NCBI RefSeq assembly: GCF_000237925.1
Contig: NC_031498.1
Location: 5,996,152 to 6,060,151, forward strand
Length of the DNA: 64,000 nucleotides
From: Schistosoma mansoni
Lineage: Eukaryota; Platyhelminthes; Trematoda; Strigeidida; Schistosomatidae
Direction: 5' to 3'
Position 1 is the first letter of the stretch; each line of letters begins with the position of its first letter. Of the stretch, positions 12,571-24,959 are shown one piece after another. Under the pieces are notes generated by a model. It was not told where the DNA came from. It saw only the letters and a list, made by a program, of their open reading frames with translations, and made no database searches. The translations under genes and the position numbers were made by a program.

Positions 12571-14119
12571 CAAAAGTCTATTATTTACTCCTTCCTTTCT
12601 TTTTCAAAATTACGATCAGTTGAAAAACTTTGTTGACTATGTTCTAAGTTTGATCACATTTTTATGAGGCAATAACAATTGTTTAAATATCTCACGTACT
12701 TTTAAACCCGATAAATAAATGTAGTAGAAAGCTAATACACTTCATAATTCTACGGTCCAAATGAGTACCAAAATCTGCTAACCAGGCATACTCCCTAGGG
12801 AAATACAGTTTACCAAAGTAATTATAACGCATTTTATTATCAAGTCAATAAACTCAGTTTTTAGACAAATAAAAGTCAAACTAAGGAAGAATAAGGCAAT
12901 TGTCTCATTTGATAACATAGCCTACTGTACATTGAGGATATGTAAGATAGCTAAAAAGGCTATCTTGAAGATGCTTTACGACGAATTAAGAACATTCTAA
13001 CCTGAAGGTTACTTTATTAAAAGGTTGCAATGATGACGACGTAGTGCATACCATTTAGTCGTTTGTTGAATAAAACGTCAGCTTAGAGGAGAATATATTT
13101 CGACTCTTGGCTGTCCAACGTCAGAGATAGGAACAAATGCTCATCTGGACAGTGTGGCTTTTCATTGTATACGATATTCTTTAAAGTCAAAGGGTGACTC
13201 AAAGTCTAGATTGAAGAGATGAAGTACCAAACCGGTGTTAACAGTCAGTTGCGTGTTTAAACTGTGATCTAAAGTTTACATAATTAAATTATACAACATT
13301 TGCCCGCAACCATGAACTCATAATTGGTTAAGGACTTCTTCAAATTGTGATTAAAATTATAATTTTTACCATAAAACATTCGAAATTAGTCAACAGAAAA
13401 TATGTAACCCATACAAAAGTGACATGAAAAGTAATAAACGAATTCTTTATTTTATAACTTAGTTCTAGCTTTCTTTGATATATCATACAACTTTCACAAT
13501 TAATTGGATATAACAGTGGCACAAATTTTGATGACTTTTTTTCAGCTGGATACACCTGCATCTTAATGACCATTTAGTGTTCACCACCCTGTTGAGTTAT
13601 GACAGCCATATATGTACAGCCTATACCGCTTATCAACACAATCCGACGTTTCTTGCTTTTGGCTGGTAAGATTGCGCTAAACAGTAATTGTTACACAATA
13701 CAGAATGTTAGTTAATTAATATCACCATACAATGCAAACAACCAAAGTAATATAAGAAAACGACTTAAACAAAACACATTTACGTATAATTTTTTAGAGT
13801 GGAAATTACACAGGAACGTTTGCAGTTGCAAAATAATGAACAATGAGAAAAAGTGTGAAGACAATACCGATAAGGTAAATTTCCATCGGAAATTACACCA
13901 TTAAATAAAGATATTGAACTGAGACAAAATATATCCTCGTTAGAATGTATAACAAAGTATAAGGATGGTAAGAAAACTCTATGCAAAGAAGAAAAATAGA
14001 AACATGTACATAATGTTAAGTGAAAATTGTTATAACGGTATAAAAAAGAAAGAAAAATTCTGGACAAAATGCAAAATTATGATACATTAAAGCAATAGAT
14101 AATGCAAAATGGAGTATCA
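12571..14119. other. Intergenic sequence and probable 3' UTR of GTF3C5; nothing else recognised
   Basis: AT-rich sequence with no conserved reading frame. The part next to 14120 should hold the GTF3C5 3' UTR. I did not find a clear poly-A signal close to the stop. Confidence 0.5.
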
Positions 14120-17100
14120 TTACTCGGCTCCACTATCTGCATGTGTTGGGTCTGATTCAGATATCCACTTTTTTAAATATTGCCCTAAAAGATCACGTAT
14201 TTTTTTGATACCTCCAGGTCGGAGCCAGCCATCCACTGGGTCAATTTCAGTTCGCTCAGGTACTTCTTCTAACATCGCCTGTACCTCAGGAATCTCTATA
14301 TCTGAGAGACAATAACGGACTTGATGTGTAGTTGGCCAGTTATTAGGTCCAAAACGATAATCTGCAACCTAAATAACAATAATTTTAAAGGACAAATAAG
14401 GTTATAATTCCATATGAAGTAGCAAGTATTTTAACGGGAAAAAAAGAAATCTACGATGAGCAATAGATAATGGGTAGTCACGAGGGGATGGTTAATTACT
14501 TTGTTTTACGAAAGCCAATACTTAACAGGAAAAATTCAGTGACTCCGACTTCTTATAGTATAAGACATAGTTCATTTTGCGATTCCTTTAAATTACAAAT
14601 AAAAGGATGTCTGTATCGGAATACCTCTGATTTAAATACAGATCTTCATTAGAATCGGCTGTAATATATTGGTTAGAATACTGTTGATCTTATTACTTCA
14701 GCATAAAATGGCTGGTAATTTTGTTATCTATAGATGCTTTTCAGGAAGACCTATAGACTCACCTTATGAATTTTTTATTTATTTTATTTATTTATTTATT
14801 TAAACACATAAATATTGGTACAAAAAGCACCAGATAAATATGCGCCTCACAAATCTCATTTGATTTGTGTGAGGGCTGTGATACTACCCAGGTGCTCAGA
14901 CTGAAGCAGGTGGTTTTCTTAGGGGGCCACACACGGAGCCTTTGACCTAAAAGTCTGATCCACAAGGCAGTGGAGCATCGTGAGGAGATGCAGTCCCATG
15001 GTAGCCGGTGACCAACAGTTGGTTCATACGCCATTCGTTCCTTCAGGATACTGGAGCCCATGTGCACCATTGGTTTAGAATCAGGGTTTTCCAACTCCCC
15101 TAGGTGGACCCTCCATGTCCACCAACCCGGTTAAAGCGCCGGACATTCGCTCTTCGTCCTCTCACTTTCGTAAACAACAGTAATGTCACGAGAAGGCAGT
15201 GAGTAGGACTTCCCTGGCAGAGGCTATATATTCGCGTGGCCATATGAGAGCATTTCGAGAGGGAGAGCGGACTCTCCCCACTCTCGGCCGTACCAGGGCA
15301 TTTGGGGGCATGTTCCACCAAACATTCAGTTATGTGGGATAGTGAGAATTACATTTCATAGTTCACTTGATTTCTATTGATAATGAGAAGACCCAGTTTA
15401 ATGCACAGAAAATACATGTTGAATGAACAGTAACAAAAATACCTATTAAGATGAAAATATAAGTAACCTGACAAAGACATTAGGTTGTCACAGCCTTCCT
15501 TAGTTTAGATACGAAATCTAAGTGGTTGGTCTCATTGCTAGCCATTACCAAAGCACACAGTTATGAAGTCAACTCTAACAGATTAGAACGTGTGTGTATT
15601 ATTAAAACTAAACACACTAAGTAATCATATATTAATAATAAAATTTTATTTAAAATTTACTAATAAAATTTTCGCTGACTAAAAAATCTAACAACTAAAT
15701 TTTAATACTACAAATGAAAAGGAAAGACTGACATCAATAGCGTTTAAAATATCCACATTGTATAAGAGTAAACGCTGACAGATGCGTTTCCAGTAAGGAC
15801 CGGGGTCACACAAGGCTGTCTACTCTCCCCCCTCCTCTTTCTTCTGGTGATTCACTGGATTATGAAAACCTCGACATTGAAAGGGAAGCACTAAAAAATA
15901 CAATAGACATCTCAGAATCAATAAGACGATTTGGACTTCCCAGATGACCTAGCCCTCCTATCTCATACATAAAAAGACAACAAATGTAGCAGCAGCCTCT
16001 GCATCAGTAGGACTGATCATACACAAGATAAAAAACCAAAATCCTCAAATAAAACACGGAAAACACCAACCCAATCACACTTGGTGGAGAAACTTTGGAA
16101 GAGGTGGAAACTTCCACGTGCCTGGGAAGCATCATCGATGAACTGGGGGGATCGAATACGGACGTAAAGGCAAGGTTTGGCAAAGCAAGGACAGCATTCC
16201 TACACTGATGAACATATCAAACCGAAAACGGCTGTTAACCAATATGAAAGTCACTATCTTCAATACGAACGTCAAAACAGTTTTACTGTACGGAGCTGAA
16301 ACGTGGAGAACTACTACAACCATCACCAAAAAGGTACAAGTATTTATGAACAGTTGTCTACGCAAAATACTGAATGTCCGTATGCCGGATACCATCAGCA
16401 ACAGCCTTCTGTGGGAGAGGACAAACCAGCCTCCAGATAAAGAGGAAAGACGTTGAAATTGAATAGGACATACATTGAAGAAATTACCAAACTGCATCAC
16501 GAGGCAAGCCCTAACTTGGGATCCTGAAGGGAAGCGGAAAAGAAGAAGGCCAGATAACATATTAAGCCGGGAAATAGAAGCAGATATAGAAAGGATGAAT
16601 AACAAATGGAAAGGATTGCCCAAGACAGGGTTGGATGGAGAATGCAGGTGGGCGGCCTATGCTCCTCCACGAGGGGTAACAGGTGTAAGTAATAAGAGTA
16701 AAAATGTAGATTTCGAATCATAGTTTAAACCTTGGTACAATACAATAATATTAAATGAAATGCATAAGATTTCGCATTCTAATAATTCCCAGTAATTTTA
16801 AATTGAATTCCTTATGTTAGTCCGAGCATCCGGATAGCATTTATTAACCTTCACACAAAGTGTGACTTAAAATCAACGATATTAGTATGCCTTTAGTGAA
16901 TGAAATACATTATTAACGTTAAAAAACCGTACAAAGCAAAGGCAAATAAAAAACTATGTTTTATCTTTTAGTGCCCCTCCCGAAAGAAACATTCAAGCGA
17001 AGATATAAAACACACCTTGCCTAAACTTTTTTGTATTCTGTCATCAGCATCGTCATCCTCAGCATCATCAATAATAGTCTGATCTAACTCATCATTTCCA

Positions 17101-20100
17101 TCGTAGTCGATATTATCTTCTTGGGATTTCTTCGAGCTATTCAAAAGTTCGTCAAAGAAACTATCCTCCCTGGAATGTACAGATTCATAAGATTTACGAC
17201 AATCCGCTAAAACTCGTTTATTCGCATCCGTGCATAGCATTCGTTTCCTTGATGAAGAATGACATAATAATTTACGTACAACCATATAAGCTTGTACTCG
17301 AAAATCAATTACCTAAAATATAAAAAAATATGTTTGCAAGATATACAAACAGTCTAACTGGTTAAGTCAGGTGGGTATTTACAAAACGTGAGTTTTATTT
17401 CACATAACTAAAGAGTCAAACAGAAATAGGTGGTGTATCAAAATCGTAGAAAAAATTCGTATCTTGGACGGATACTTTTGATTGTGTTATGGCGCTTAAC
17501 CAGGACGGTTTGACTTAAAAGACTTCACTAATATACACAACAGTATTTTAAAGTTTTACAAGCGTAATGAAATTCCGTTTATTTGGAAGTGAGAGGACTT
17601 CCACAACACAAAACAATTAATTTGTCTCGTGAAGTGTATTTACTAGCAAGCTGTGGAAATCTATGTCATATCTCAATCATTAACCAACTGCCCAATAGAA
17701 GGAAACTGAATGAATAATGTAGAAGATAGATGATCAAATTATTGTTCGCAGATTATTTTATTTATTTAAACACATAAACACTGGTACATAGGGGAACCAG
17801 ATACATATGCGCCTCACAAATCTCATTCGATTTGTGTGGGGGCTGTGATACTACCCAGGTGCCCAAACTGAAGCAGGTGGTTTTCTTAGGGGGCCACACA
17901 CGGAGCCTTTGACCTAAAAGTCTGATCCACAAGGCAGTGGAGCATCGTGAGGAGATGCAGTCCCATGGTAGCCGGTGACCAACAGTTGGTTCATACGCCA
18001 TTCGTTCCTTCAGGATACTGGAGCCCATGTGCACCATTGGTTTAGAATCAGGGTTTTCCAACTCCCCTAGGTGGACCCTCCATGTCCACCAACCCGGTTA
18101 AAGCGCCGGACATTCGCTCTTCGTCCTCTCACTTTCGTAAACAACAGTAATGTCACGAGAAGGCAGTGAGTAGGACTTCCCTGGCAGAGGCTATATATTC
18201 GCGTCACCATATGAGAGCATTTCGAGAGGGAGAGCGGACTCTCCCCACTCTCGGCCGTACCAGGGCAGATCTGAACAACTGATACAAAAACAGTCTGAGA
18301 TCACTGGAAATATCTACGTGAATACTACCGCGTATTAAGTGACAGCCATATCTGCCTTCATACTATGGTAGACAACGATCTAATCTGGACAACTACATCA
18401 TAAATAATAGTACCAAAATGAGAGTCGGTAATAAAGAAGCAGATATCAAAACCACCATTTAGACAAACTCGGTACATTAGTTTGATGTAAAGCTAAAGGT
18501 TGTTCAGTAAGTTACAGGAAAGAACATGAGGAAATGAGATGTCGAAGAAAAGTAGTTGCACTAACCATTCCTATCCTACTTTAATTAAAGAGTTGCTAAA
18601 TAACATCAAAGTCAGTTTAACTGTTACAGGGTACACAAACTTCTTGGGTGAAGATACTAATGATTAAAAGAATATCAATCCTAAAATACAATATTCAGTT
18701 TAGACCAAACTACGTTTGTGTAAACCATACATGTCCAATTAGCTCACAGACTTAACAATCATGCAACTAAAGTTACAAATAACACTCCAGGCATAAGACA
18801 TTACATAAACTGATAAAAACAAAATATAGTTTACGAAGAAATATATGAATATGTAAATTAAACATATCTTACTAAATAACTCATAAACATACTTGATAAC
18901 GGCGAGCTTCGGGATCTTTGCGAGGATCGTAACCATACCGGACCCAAGCTCGACTCCATGGTCCACGAATCATATAGTAAGCTACAGAAGGAAGTATCTG
19001 AGTAAAATAAATCAATCGAGTATCTGCAGGCATGTGGTAAGCCAATGCTGGACGCATCCAAATCGGTCTCTCATCGAAGAGCTAAGTGAATAAAACATTT
19101 ATTTATTAGGCAGGATATTTATAGCTCAACAAAAGCAGATTGAATGAATTATCCAAGCATGAAGTTTGAAAGTAATTGAATCACTAAATTATAGTTCAAT
19201 GAATATGATTGAAGTTTACTTCATAGGCATGAACATAAACAGCTTCTTAGGGTAAACTTTCAAGATCACAACGATAAAATCACATTGCATTGATAGATGA
19301 AACAAAACAGGTAACCATACATAAAGCAAGCTGTCAAAGTTAGAAGAATTATTTATCCTAAATTGTATTATTAAACCCAACATTAACTAAAATTATAAAC
19401 TGCTTACCTTCCTTTGCCTATTAACTGCTTATAAGCTGGCTAAAATGGAACTAGGTGACAGTAACATAATGATAAAGTATGTTTAACATATTTAAAAACC
19501 AAAGATTTCTGGTGAATACAAAGGTAACCTCCGTAAGAGAGAATACAACAACTTTCATCGAAATTTAAATTGAAACAGTAAAACCAAATATAGAACACAC
19601 TTTTTGAATTTCATCCTTTACTTGAATAGCAGATAGTCCAAGATTTATTACACGTTGTATGGCTCCAGGCCTAGGAGAAGTAGGAGTTACATCATCCAAG
19701 TTCACTAGATACCCAAAAGTCGGTCGAGCCTTTCTTGCTATAGATGATAACAAGAAAAATAACTCACTACAATTAACTTAACTCAAAATAAGCATAGAGA
19801 ACATAGTAGTGAACAAAAAATGAATACCAAAAGCAAATGCAAGGTGTACAGACACAGTCAATTTTTCATTTATACATCTAACAACCATCTAATCAAGCTA
19901 AATTAAATAATATGAAACTTGTTTATGTCTATTGTTCAAAATGCTTTAATCTAGGAGTGTTTTAGAGTTATCAATTCGTAACAAAAACGTTTGGTGACCA
20001 GACTAGGTATTACCAAAGGTTTCTAACTTGACCTCTAAACTGTCTCGTTAGTCATCGATCCGCATGTTTCATCTGTTTGATTTATTCAGTTAATAATACA

Positions 20101-23100
20101 ACAATAACACAATCTACTGTTGTGAGATCTTTGGAGATCACAGAATAAGTTTGGTGACTAAGTGTTGATAAAAAATCTATCACATGATGGTGTCTGAAGT
20201 TTATTGGTAATTATCGGGGGGTACTAAACAATTTGCAGAGAATTTTACATTGTAGACTGTGAACTGTAGAGATTAAAACCATAATTATTTTAAAAAACGC
20301 GGATAATGAATGAAACTATTAACGGATGACAAAAGGTAGAAAAAAACGTCGCTGGGAACATCTCAATAACTGCTAGAGGAAATATAAAATATTCAGTATA
20401 GAAGGCCTGGCGATAATTAAAAGATTAGGAACCTATTCAATATATACGGTGTGTAACGATTCACAGGATCCTGAATAAGGTTATGTGGATTATAGGTTAT
20501 GCATGACTTAGAAAATGGACTTAAGAGAAGTGGAATTCAAAACTATGACAAAAAGTTGGCATCGGTGATCTAAAGCCATCTGAATTTGAATAACTTATAT
20601 CTTTGAAAAATACTCGAACAAAACCAAAAAGCTTCAGACGACTTACAAACTGGGAGTTTATGACTCTTTTCTTCAAGTTGAATGTACTCAGTCGTGCGAT
20701 AACGAGGAGCGAAATTGTAAAAACTTGGGGTATCTTGGCGACTAAACAAGACCGGTGGGAGATACAACGGCATATCACGAGATAAATAAGAATCAATCAT
20801 TGTTGTTGGATCCTTGATTATGAGATCATTGTAGAATATTTTATAATTAGGTGGAATAACTTTAGATCCTTCACTTTTATCTGTAGTCGGAACACGCTCA
20901 AATGGACCAAACTGAAAATCAGCCATGGCTAAATTATGAAATAAAAACAGGTTCTGTGATAAATATGAAGACAATTACCGGAAAATAGGTTTAAAAAAAT
21001 CCGGGAACATGATAAAAGAACAATTATCACATTGCATTCACCAACACATTAATTATTAACCGCATATAAAACATAAAATAGGGACTAAATTTGCAATGCA
21101 TTCATTTAATTTATTTAAAGTTGCTCAAATAATCAGTAAATTTTGCTTGTGTTTAAATTAATAACCGAAGCATCGGTATTTCGAGTTATTTATCAATATT
21201 TGGCATATATATATATATATATATAGTCTGCTTACTTAATAATTATCCAATTAGAATGCACATAACAATAGTCTATAAATAATTCCTCGCAGTTATCATT
21301 CATTTATTCTTCGTCAAGTTATAACAGTAAACCATACGGAAAAATTGATGGAATAAGCTGGATAACTTTAAGAGCTTTATCCGAGTCAACTTGGAGTTTT
21401 TTGACAACCAAATGAGAGAGAATAGGACTCTTAACTACTCCTTCCTATCTTTCTCCCAATTAAAATGGTGTTCCGGTGTGCGATGACTTTCCGAACTGTG
21501 CGCCCTATTTGATGAGACCAATAGGAGTAGGAAAATAATACAAATCAGGAATTAAAAATAATACTACGAACCATATGATTTGAGGACGAACAGCGGTGAG
21601 GGGGGAGTTAAAATTAATAATGAACTGAACAATTGAAACAATATCCATACCATCGAATTTATAAACCCGAGTTACGCGTCCCAGAATAACAGGAACTAAT
21701 TTGAGCTTGCCTGTTACCTTGTTCCTAAGACGTTGAATACGTATGACAAATGAGTTGGACGAATGACCATCTCCACAAGCAGGCTTTGAATACACCATAT
21801 GCGGACGAAAAGTGAGATTTAAACGACGTTTGTCGTCAGCGAATACCTAAAAAATAGAAAGACAATACTCTACACATAGCTATGAGACAGATACAACAGA
21901 GTAGCGTTGTTAGAAAACCAAAGACATATACAAACAAAAACAAGATGTTAAATATTACTACCAAATATGAGTAGACTGGTAGAAAATAAATAGAGTACTG
22001 AAATGCCATGATAAGCAGATAAAGAACAGAATCTATCCATTTCATCACAATTAACTTCTGTTCTGTAAGACCAATACATAAACAGAGTTATGTACGTCTG
22101 AAAGTGCAAATAATGTGGGAATTAGGAAACAAAATCAGCTTCCTATGTGGTTAGATTATAGAAAACAAATAAACCAACTGTAAATCTTTTTCTAGTTAAT
22201 AGAAATCAACCTAACATGAACTGGTGGAAACGGGAAGTAATTTGTTAAGTTATGCCAAAGTGTACCTACAGAACGAGTGACCGTTGTATAGAAAAGTGAA
22301 AACGGCCACTCAGAGTGCAAAGGTTTATAACAATATTATCTATGAAATCGCTCTCGTGTATATCAGATACTTTATTCCTTCATAAGACGTAAAGTTAGGT
22401 TAAAGCCCCAAAATGCCCTGGTATGGCCGAGAGTGGGGAGAGTCCGTTCTCCCTCTCGAAATGTTCTCAGATGGCCACGCGTATATAGCCCCTGCCAGGG
22501 AAGCCCTACTCAATGCCTTCTCGTGGCGTGGGTGTTTACGAAATTGAGAGGATGAAAAATGAATGTCCGACCCTTTAACCGGGTTGCTGAACACGGAAAG
22601 TCCACCTAGGGGAGTTGGAAAACCCTGATTCTAAACCAATGGTGTACACTGGCACCAGTATCCTGAAGGAACAAATGGCTTATGAATCAATCGTTGGTCA
22701 ACGGCTACCATGGGACTGCATCTCCTCACGGTGCTCCACTGCCTTGTGGATCAGACTTTTAGGTCAAAGGCTCCGTGTGTGGCCCCCTAAGAAAACCACC
22801 TGCTTCAGTTTGGGCACCTGGGTAGTATCACAGCCCCCACACAAATCGAATGAGATTTGTGCGGCGCATATGTATCTGGTTCCCCTTTGTACCAGTGTTT
22901 ATGTGTTTAAATAAATAATAAATAAATAAGGTTAAGGTAATACCTAGACACTGAAAAAGCAACATTTATCAAACAGGTCACTAACACTGTTATTTTTAAT
23001 ACTAGCATAAAATAAAACGTTTTATCAGAATAATATGTATGAACGACTGATAGCATAAGTACAATGTTTGAATTTCACTTGTATAAAAATGACTGAAAGC

Positions 23101-24188
23101 CAAGGGTACAGGACATCAGCGAAGCCAATCCTACCTAATGATTGTGAAACCTGACCCCTTCGAGTTAAGACCTCAATCAAGTAGTCGTGACACATTGACA
23201 GATGAGTCCTATACAGAGTTCTACAACACGGCACCAAGTCAGAAGCTACAAGATCCGTTTATCCCAAACCAATTCCAAGTTTAGAATCCGTTCATTTGCT
23301 AGGGTTCTGGAAACTTAGTGTGAAATGCTAATATACTGTACATAAGCTTGGAACTAACAGATGTGAGTACTACCCATTATCCTTGTTACCTCACGTTCTA
23401 TGACACAGGATGATGAAATAGCATCAGCAATGTTTAGATATCTCCACATGAAGAAAATTGTAATGCGGGATTTTAAGTGAAATGCGGAGACAACACAATG
23501 TCTTTTACGAGCGTTTTTTATTATCCCACTAGTCCGTTTTTAAGTGTATAGTAATAAGGCGGAACTTAGAATTAAAGTATCTCGTCAATCAAGATACATG
23601 ACACTAGATAGCGGCTACTTCTTGGCAGCTACAACAATCGAGAACAAAAAAGTGGTAGTGTAGATCACTGTTTATTATGTTTACGCCTCATAATTAGACT
23701 AAGCATGAACAACTCTCATTTACAAATGTGTTTGTCTCTCAACTCTGAAAATAAAAAAAACACATGATCCTAAGTTACCTGCAGACAACGCAGATTTTAA
23801 AGATAGTAGACCAATAGCTTGTACAATTGAGGGCCAAATACGATATGAAACAACTGCCGTTTATTATTAGCTAAAAAAATGGTGGGCAAAGTAAAGTATC
23901 ATATATGCGGCGATATTAACAGTTTTAATTTATGACGCTATTATGTGCGACTTTATGTTGGACGCTTACGGAAATAAACTCGTCACAGATGTAGTTAACC
24001 ATGACCAAATTAAAATAAGCATCTACACTCAAAAATGCTGTGTAAACGTTGAAACTATTATCTAGAATATAACATACCTCAGATATTTGACTGAGTCCAC
24101 CAAGCATTTCAATAGCAGTCTCTACATTGTTTACTACTGCCGGGAACTCAACACCATAGAATGTATGACTTGGAAACGTTAAATCCAT
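14120..24188 (-). CDS. GTF3C5: General transcription factor IIIC subunit 5 (TFIIIC63), seven exons
   Basis: Subunit of TFIIIC, the nuclear factor that binds A/B boxes of tRNA genes for RNA polymerase III. Exons in coding order are 24188-24078, 21846-21651, 20928-20647, 19737-19601, 19081-18893, 17312-17016 and 14369-14120. Phases fit for exons 1-6. Family blocks are seen in order: [21 protein letters not shown], then [82 protein letters not shown], an acidic stretch (exon 6), and a last exon with [14 protein letters not shown] and [16 protein letters not shown]. About 486 residues against 519 in human. Using the first acceptor of exon 7, one extra A near 14340 throws the frame. An AG seven bases further in (14363-14364) would restore it. 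Introns hold three SINE copies and a LINE. Confidence 0.93.
14770..15312 (-). mobile_element. ~530 bp tRNA-headed SINE, copy 1 (GTF3C5 intron)
   Basis: On the minus strand the 5' end reads ggtacggccgagagtgggg, which resembles a tRNA-Leu/Ser A box, followed by a weak B box. The 3' end is a TAAA-type tail (14770-14800) preceded by a block also found at the 3' end of the LINE at 12.5 kb. A 100-codon frame beginning [10 protein letters not shown] is open in it. It is very similar to the copies at 17755 and 22406, so it is fairly young. Confidence 0.85.
15770..16715 (+). mobile_element. RTE-like (SR2-type) LINE, 3' part, in GTF3C5 intron
   Basis: The 5'-truncated copy starts inside the reverse transcriptase: [15 protein letters not shown] at ~15805-15850, then FPDDLALL (the ADD box changed) near 15950, and [19 protein letters not shown] at ~16128-16185. 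After that come [19 protein letters not shown] at ~16264-16320 and the C-terminal [17 protein letters not shown] at ~16395-16446. Frames are broken in several places. It lies on the strand opposite to the host gene. The part from 16252 onward is repeated at 39391. Confidence 0.85.
16252..17778. repeat. Segmental duplication, parental copy (1.53 kb)
   Basis: This stretch matches 39391-40917 at a constant offset of 23139, and I saw no indel or substitution along it. It contains the 3' end of the LINE, intron sequence, GTF3C5 exon 6 (17016-17312) and the first bases of a SINE tail. It sits at its expected place within the gene, so I take this as the parental copy. Confidence 0.9.
17755..18266 (-). 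mobile_element. ~530 bp tRNA-headed SINE, copy 2 (GTF3C5 intron)
   Basis: Same element and orientation as copy 1 at 14770, with a 99-codon version of the same open frame. Its TAAA tail marks the right-hand breakpoint of the 1.53-kb duplication. Confidence 0.85.
21204..21226. repeat. (TA)n microsatellite
   Basis: About eleven TA units in an intron of GTF3C5, between exons 2 and 3. Confidence 0.9.
22406..22935 (+). mobile_element. ~530 bp tRNA-headed SINE, copy 3 (GTF3C5 intron)
   Basis: Opposite orientation to copies 1 and 2. The 5' end is at ~22406 (aaaatgccctggtatggccg), and the 3' end is aaataaataataaataaataa at ~22911-22930. The same 99-codon frame stays open (22615-22914) with about eight residue changes from copy 2. 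Confidence 0.85.
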
Positions 24189-24189
24189 T

Positions 24190-24955
24190 TACATATGCGA
24201 CCGTCAAAGTAGGCAATAAGCGCTTAGCCAGGGATTTAATACGTAAACTAATGTCCGATATTGTGACGATGACATTCGTTCTGAAAATATATTGGATGTG
24301 ATCTGAAAGTACATTAAGTGGTTTCAAGTATAAAGTATAGTTTAAAAGCTTTAAGAACAAATATGTTGTTTATGATTTAGAACGCTAAATAATAGGGATA
24401 GAGCAGCTCTTTAAGTTGACTGAAAAAGGGAGAACATGCCGGGCGCGACCTTGAGCAACCAGATCGCCCTCCAGTGCTTTAAACCTTAACACGATTATGT
24501 TAAAATAGAGAGAAGACTGCTTCTGAAGAGCTTTTCGAGTGGTGGGAGACGATTTTATGATAATTCCAAAAGTTCGCAAGGTGTGGGCACTCGATGATTC
24601 AGTCATTTGTTTCACTAGCTTCAAAGAGTTTGGTTACGGGATAGCAGATGAATTCAATATATTCATCTCTTTCTGCCTGAAACTCGTGATCTGTGTGCAC
24701 CATGATACTAATGGCCATCTTCATATAATGACTGAGACCCAATACCTTTAGCTTCAAACGCTTATAACGTTTTCAGGTTTCCAACTGAGATCTATACAGA
24801 GAATTTAAACATCTAGAAACTGTTTCAAAGTGTAATAGAGCCATTAGGAAGTTGAAAACTTCTAAAGCGTTATGGATAGTCTGAATATAATGTGTTTTAT
24901 CAATCCTACGTCGATCTGCAATTAAAAGACGGATTTAGCTTTGTTTTTATCCATA
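24190..24955. other. Upstream flank of GTF3C5; nothing recognised
   Basis: This should hold the 5' UTR and promoter of GTF3C5. The short open frames here match nothing I know. Confidence 0.5.
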
Positions 24956-24959
24956 TATC

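Noticed and set aside
13780-14067. Cysteine-rich minus-strand frame just below the GTF3C5 stop
   Set aside because: It lies in the probable 3' UTR, has low-complexity composition and no recognisable motif.
15784-16623. Possible host protein on either strand at 16132-16723 and 39388-39862
   Set aside because: The minus-strand frames are shadows of the LINE reverse transcriptase, and the plus-strand frames are its broken C-terminal domain.
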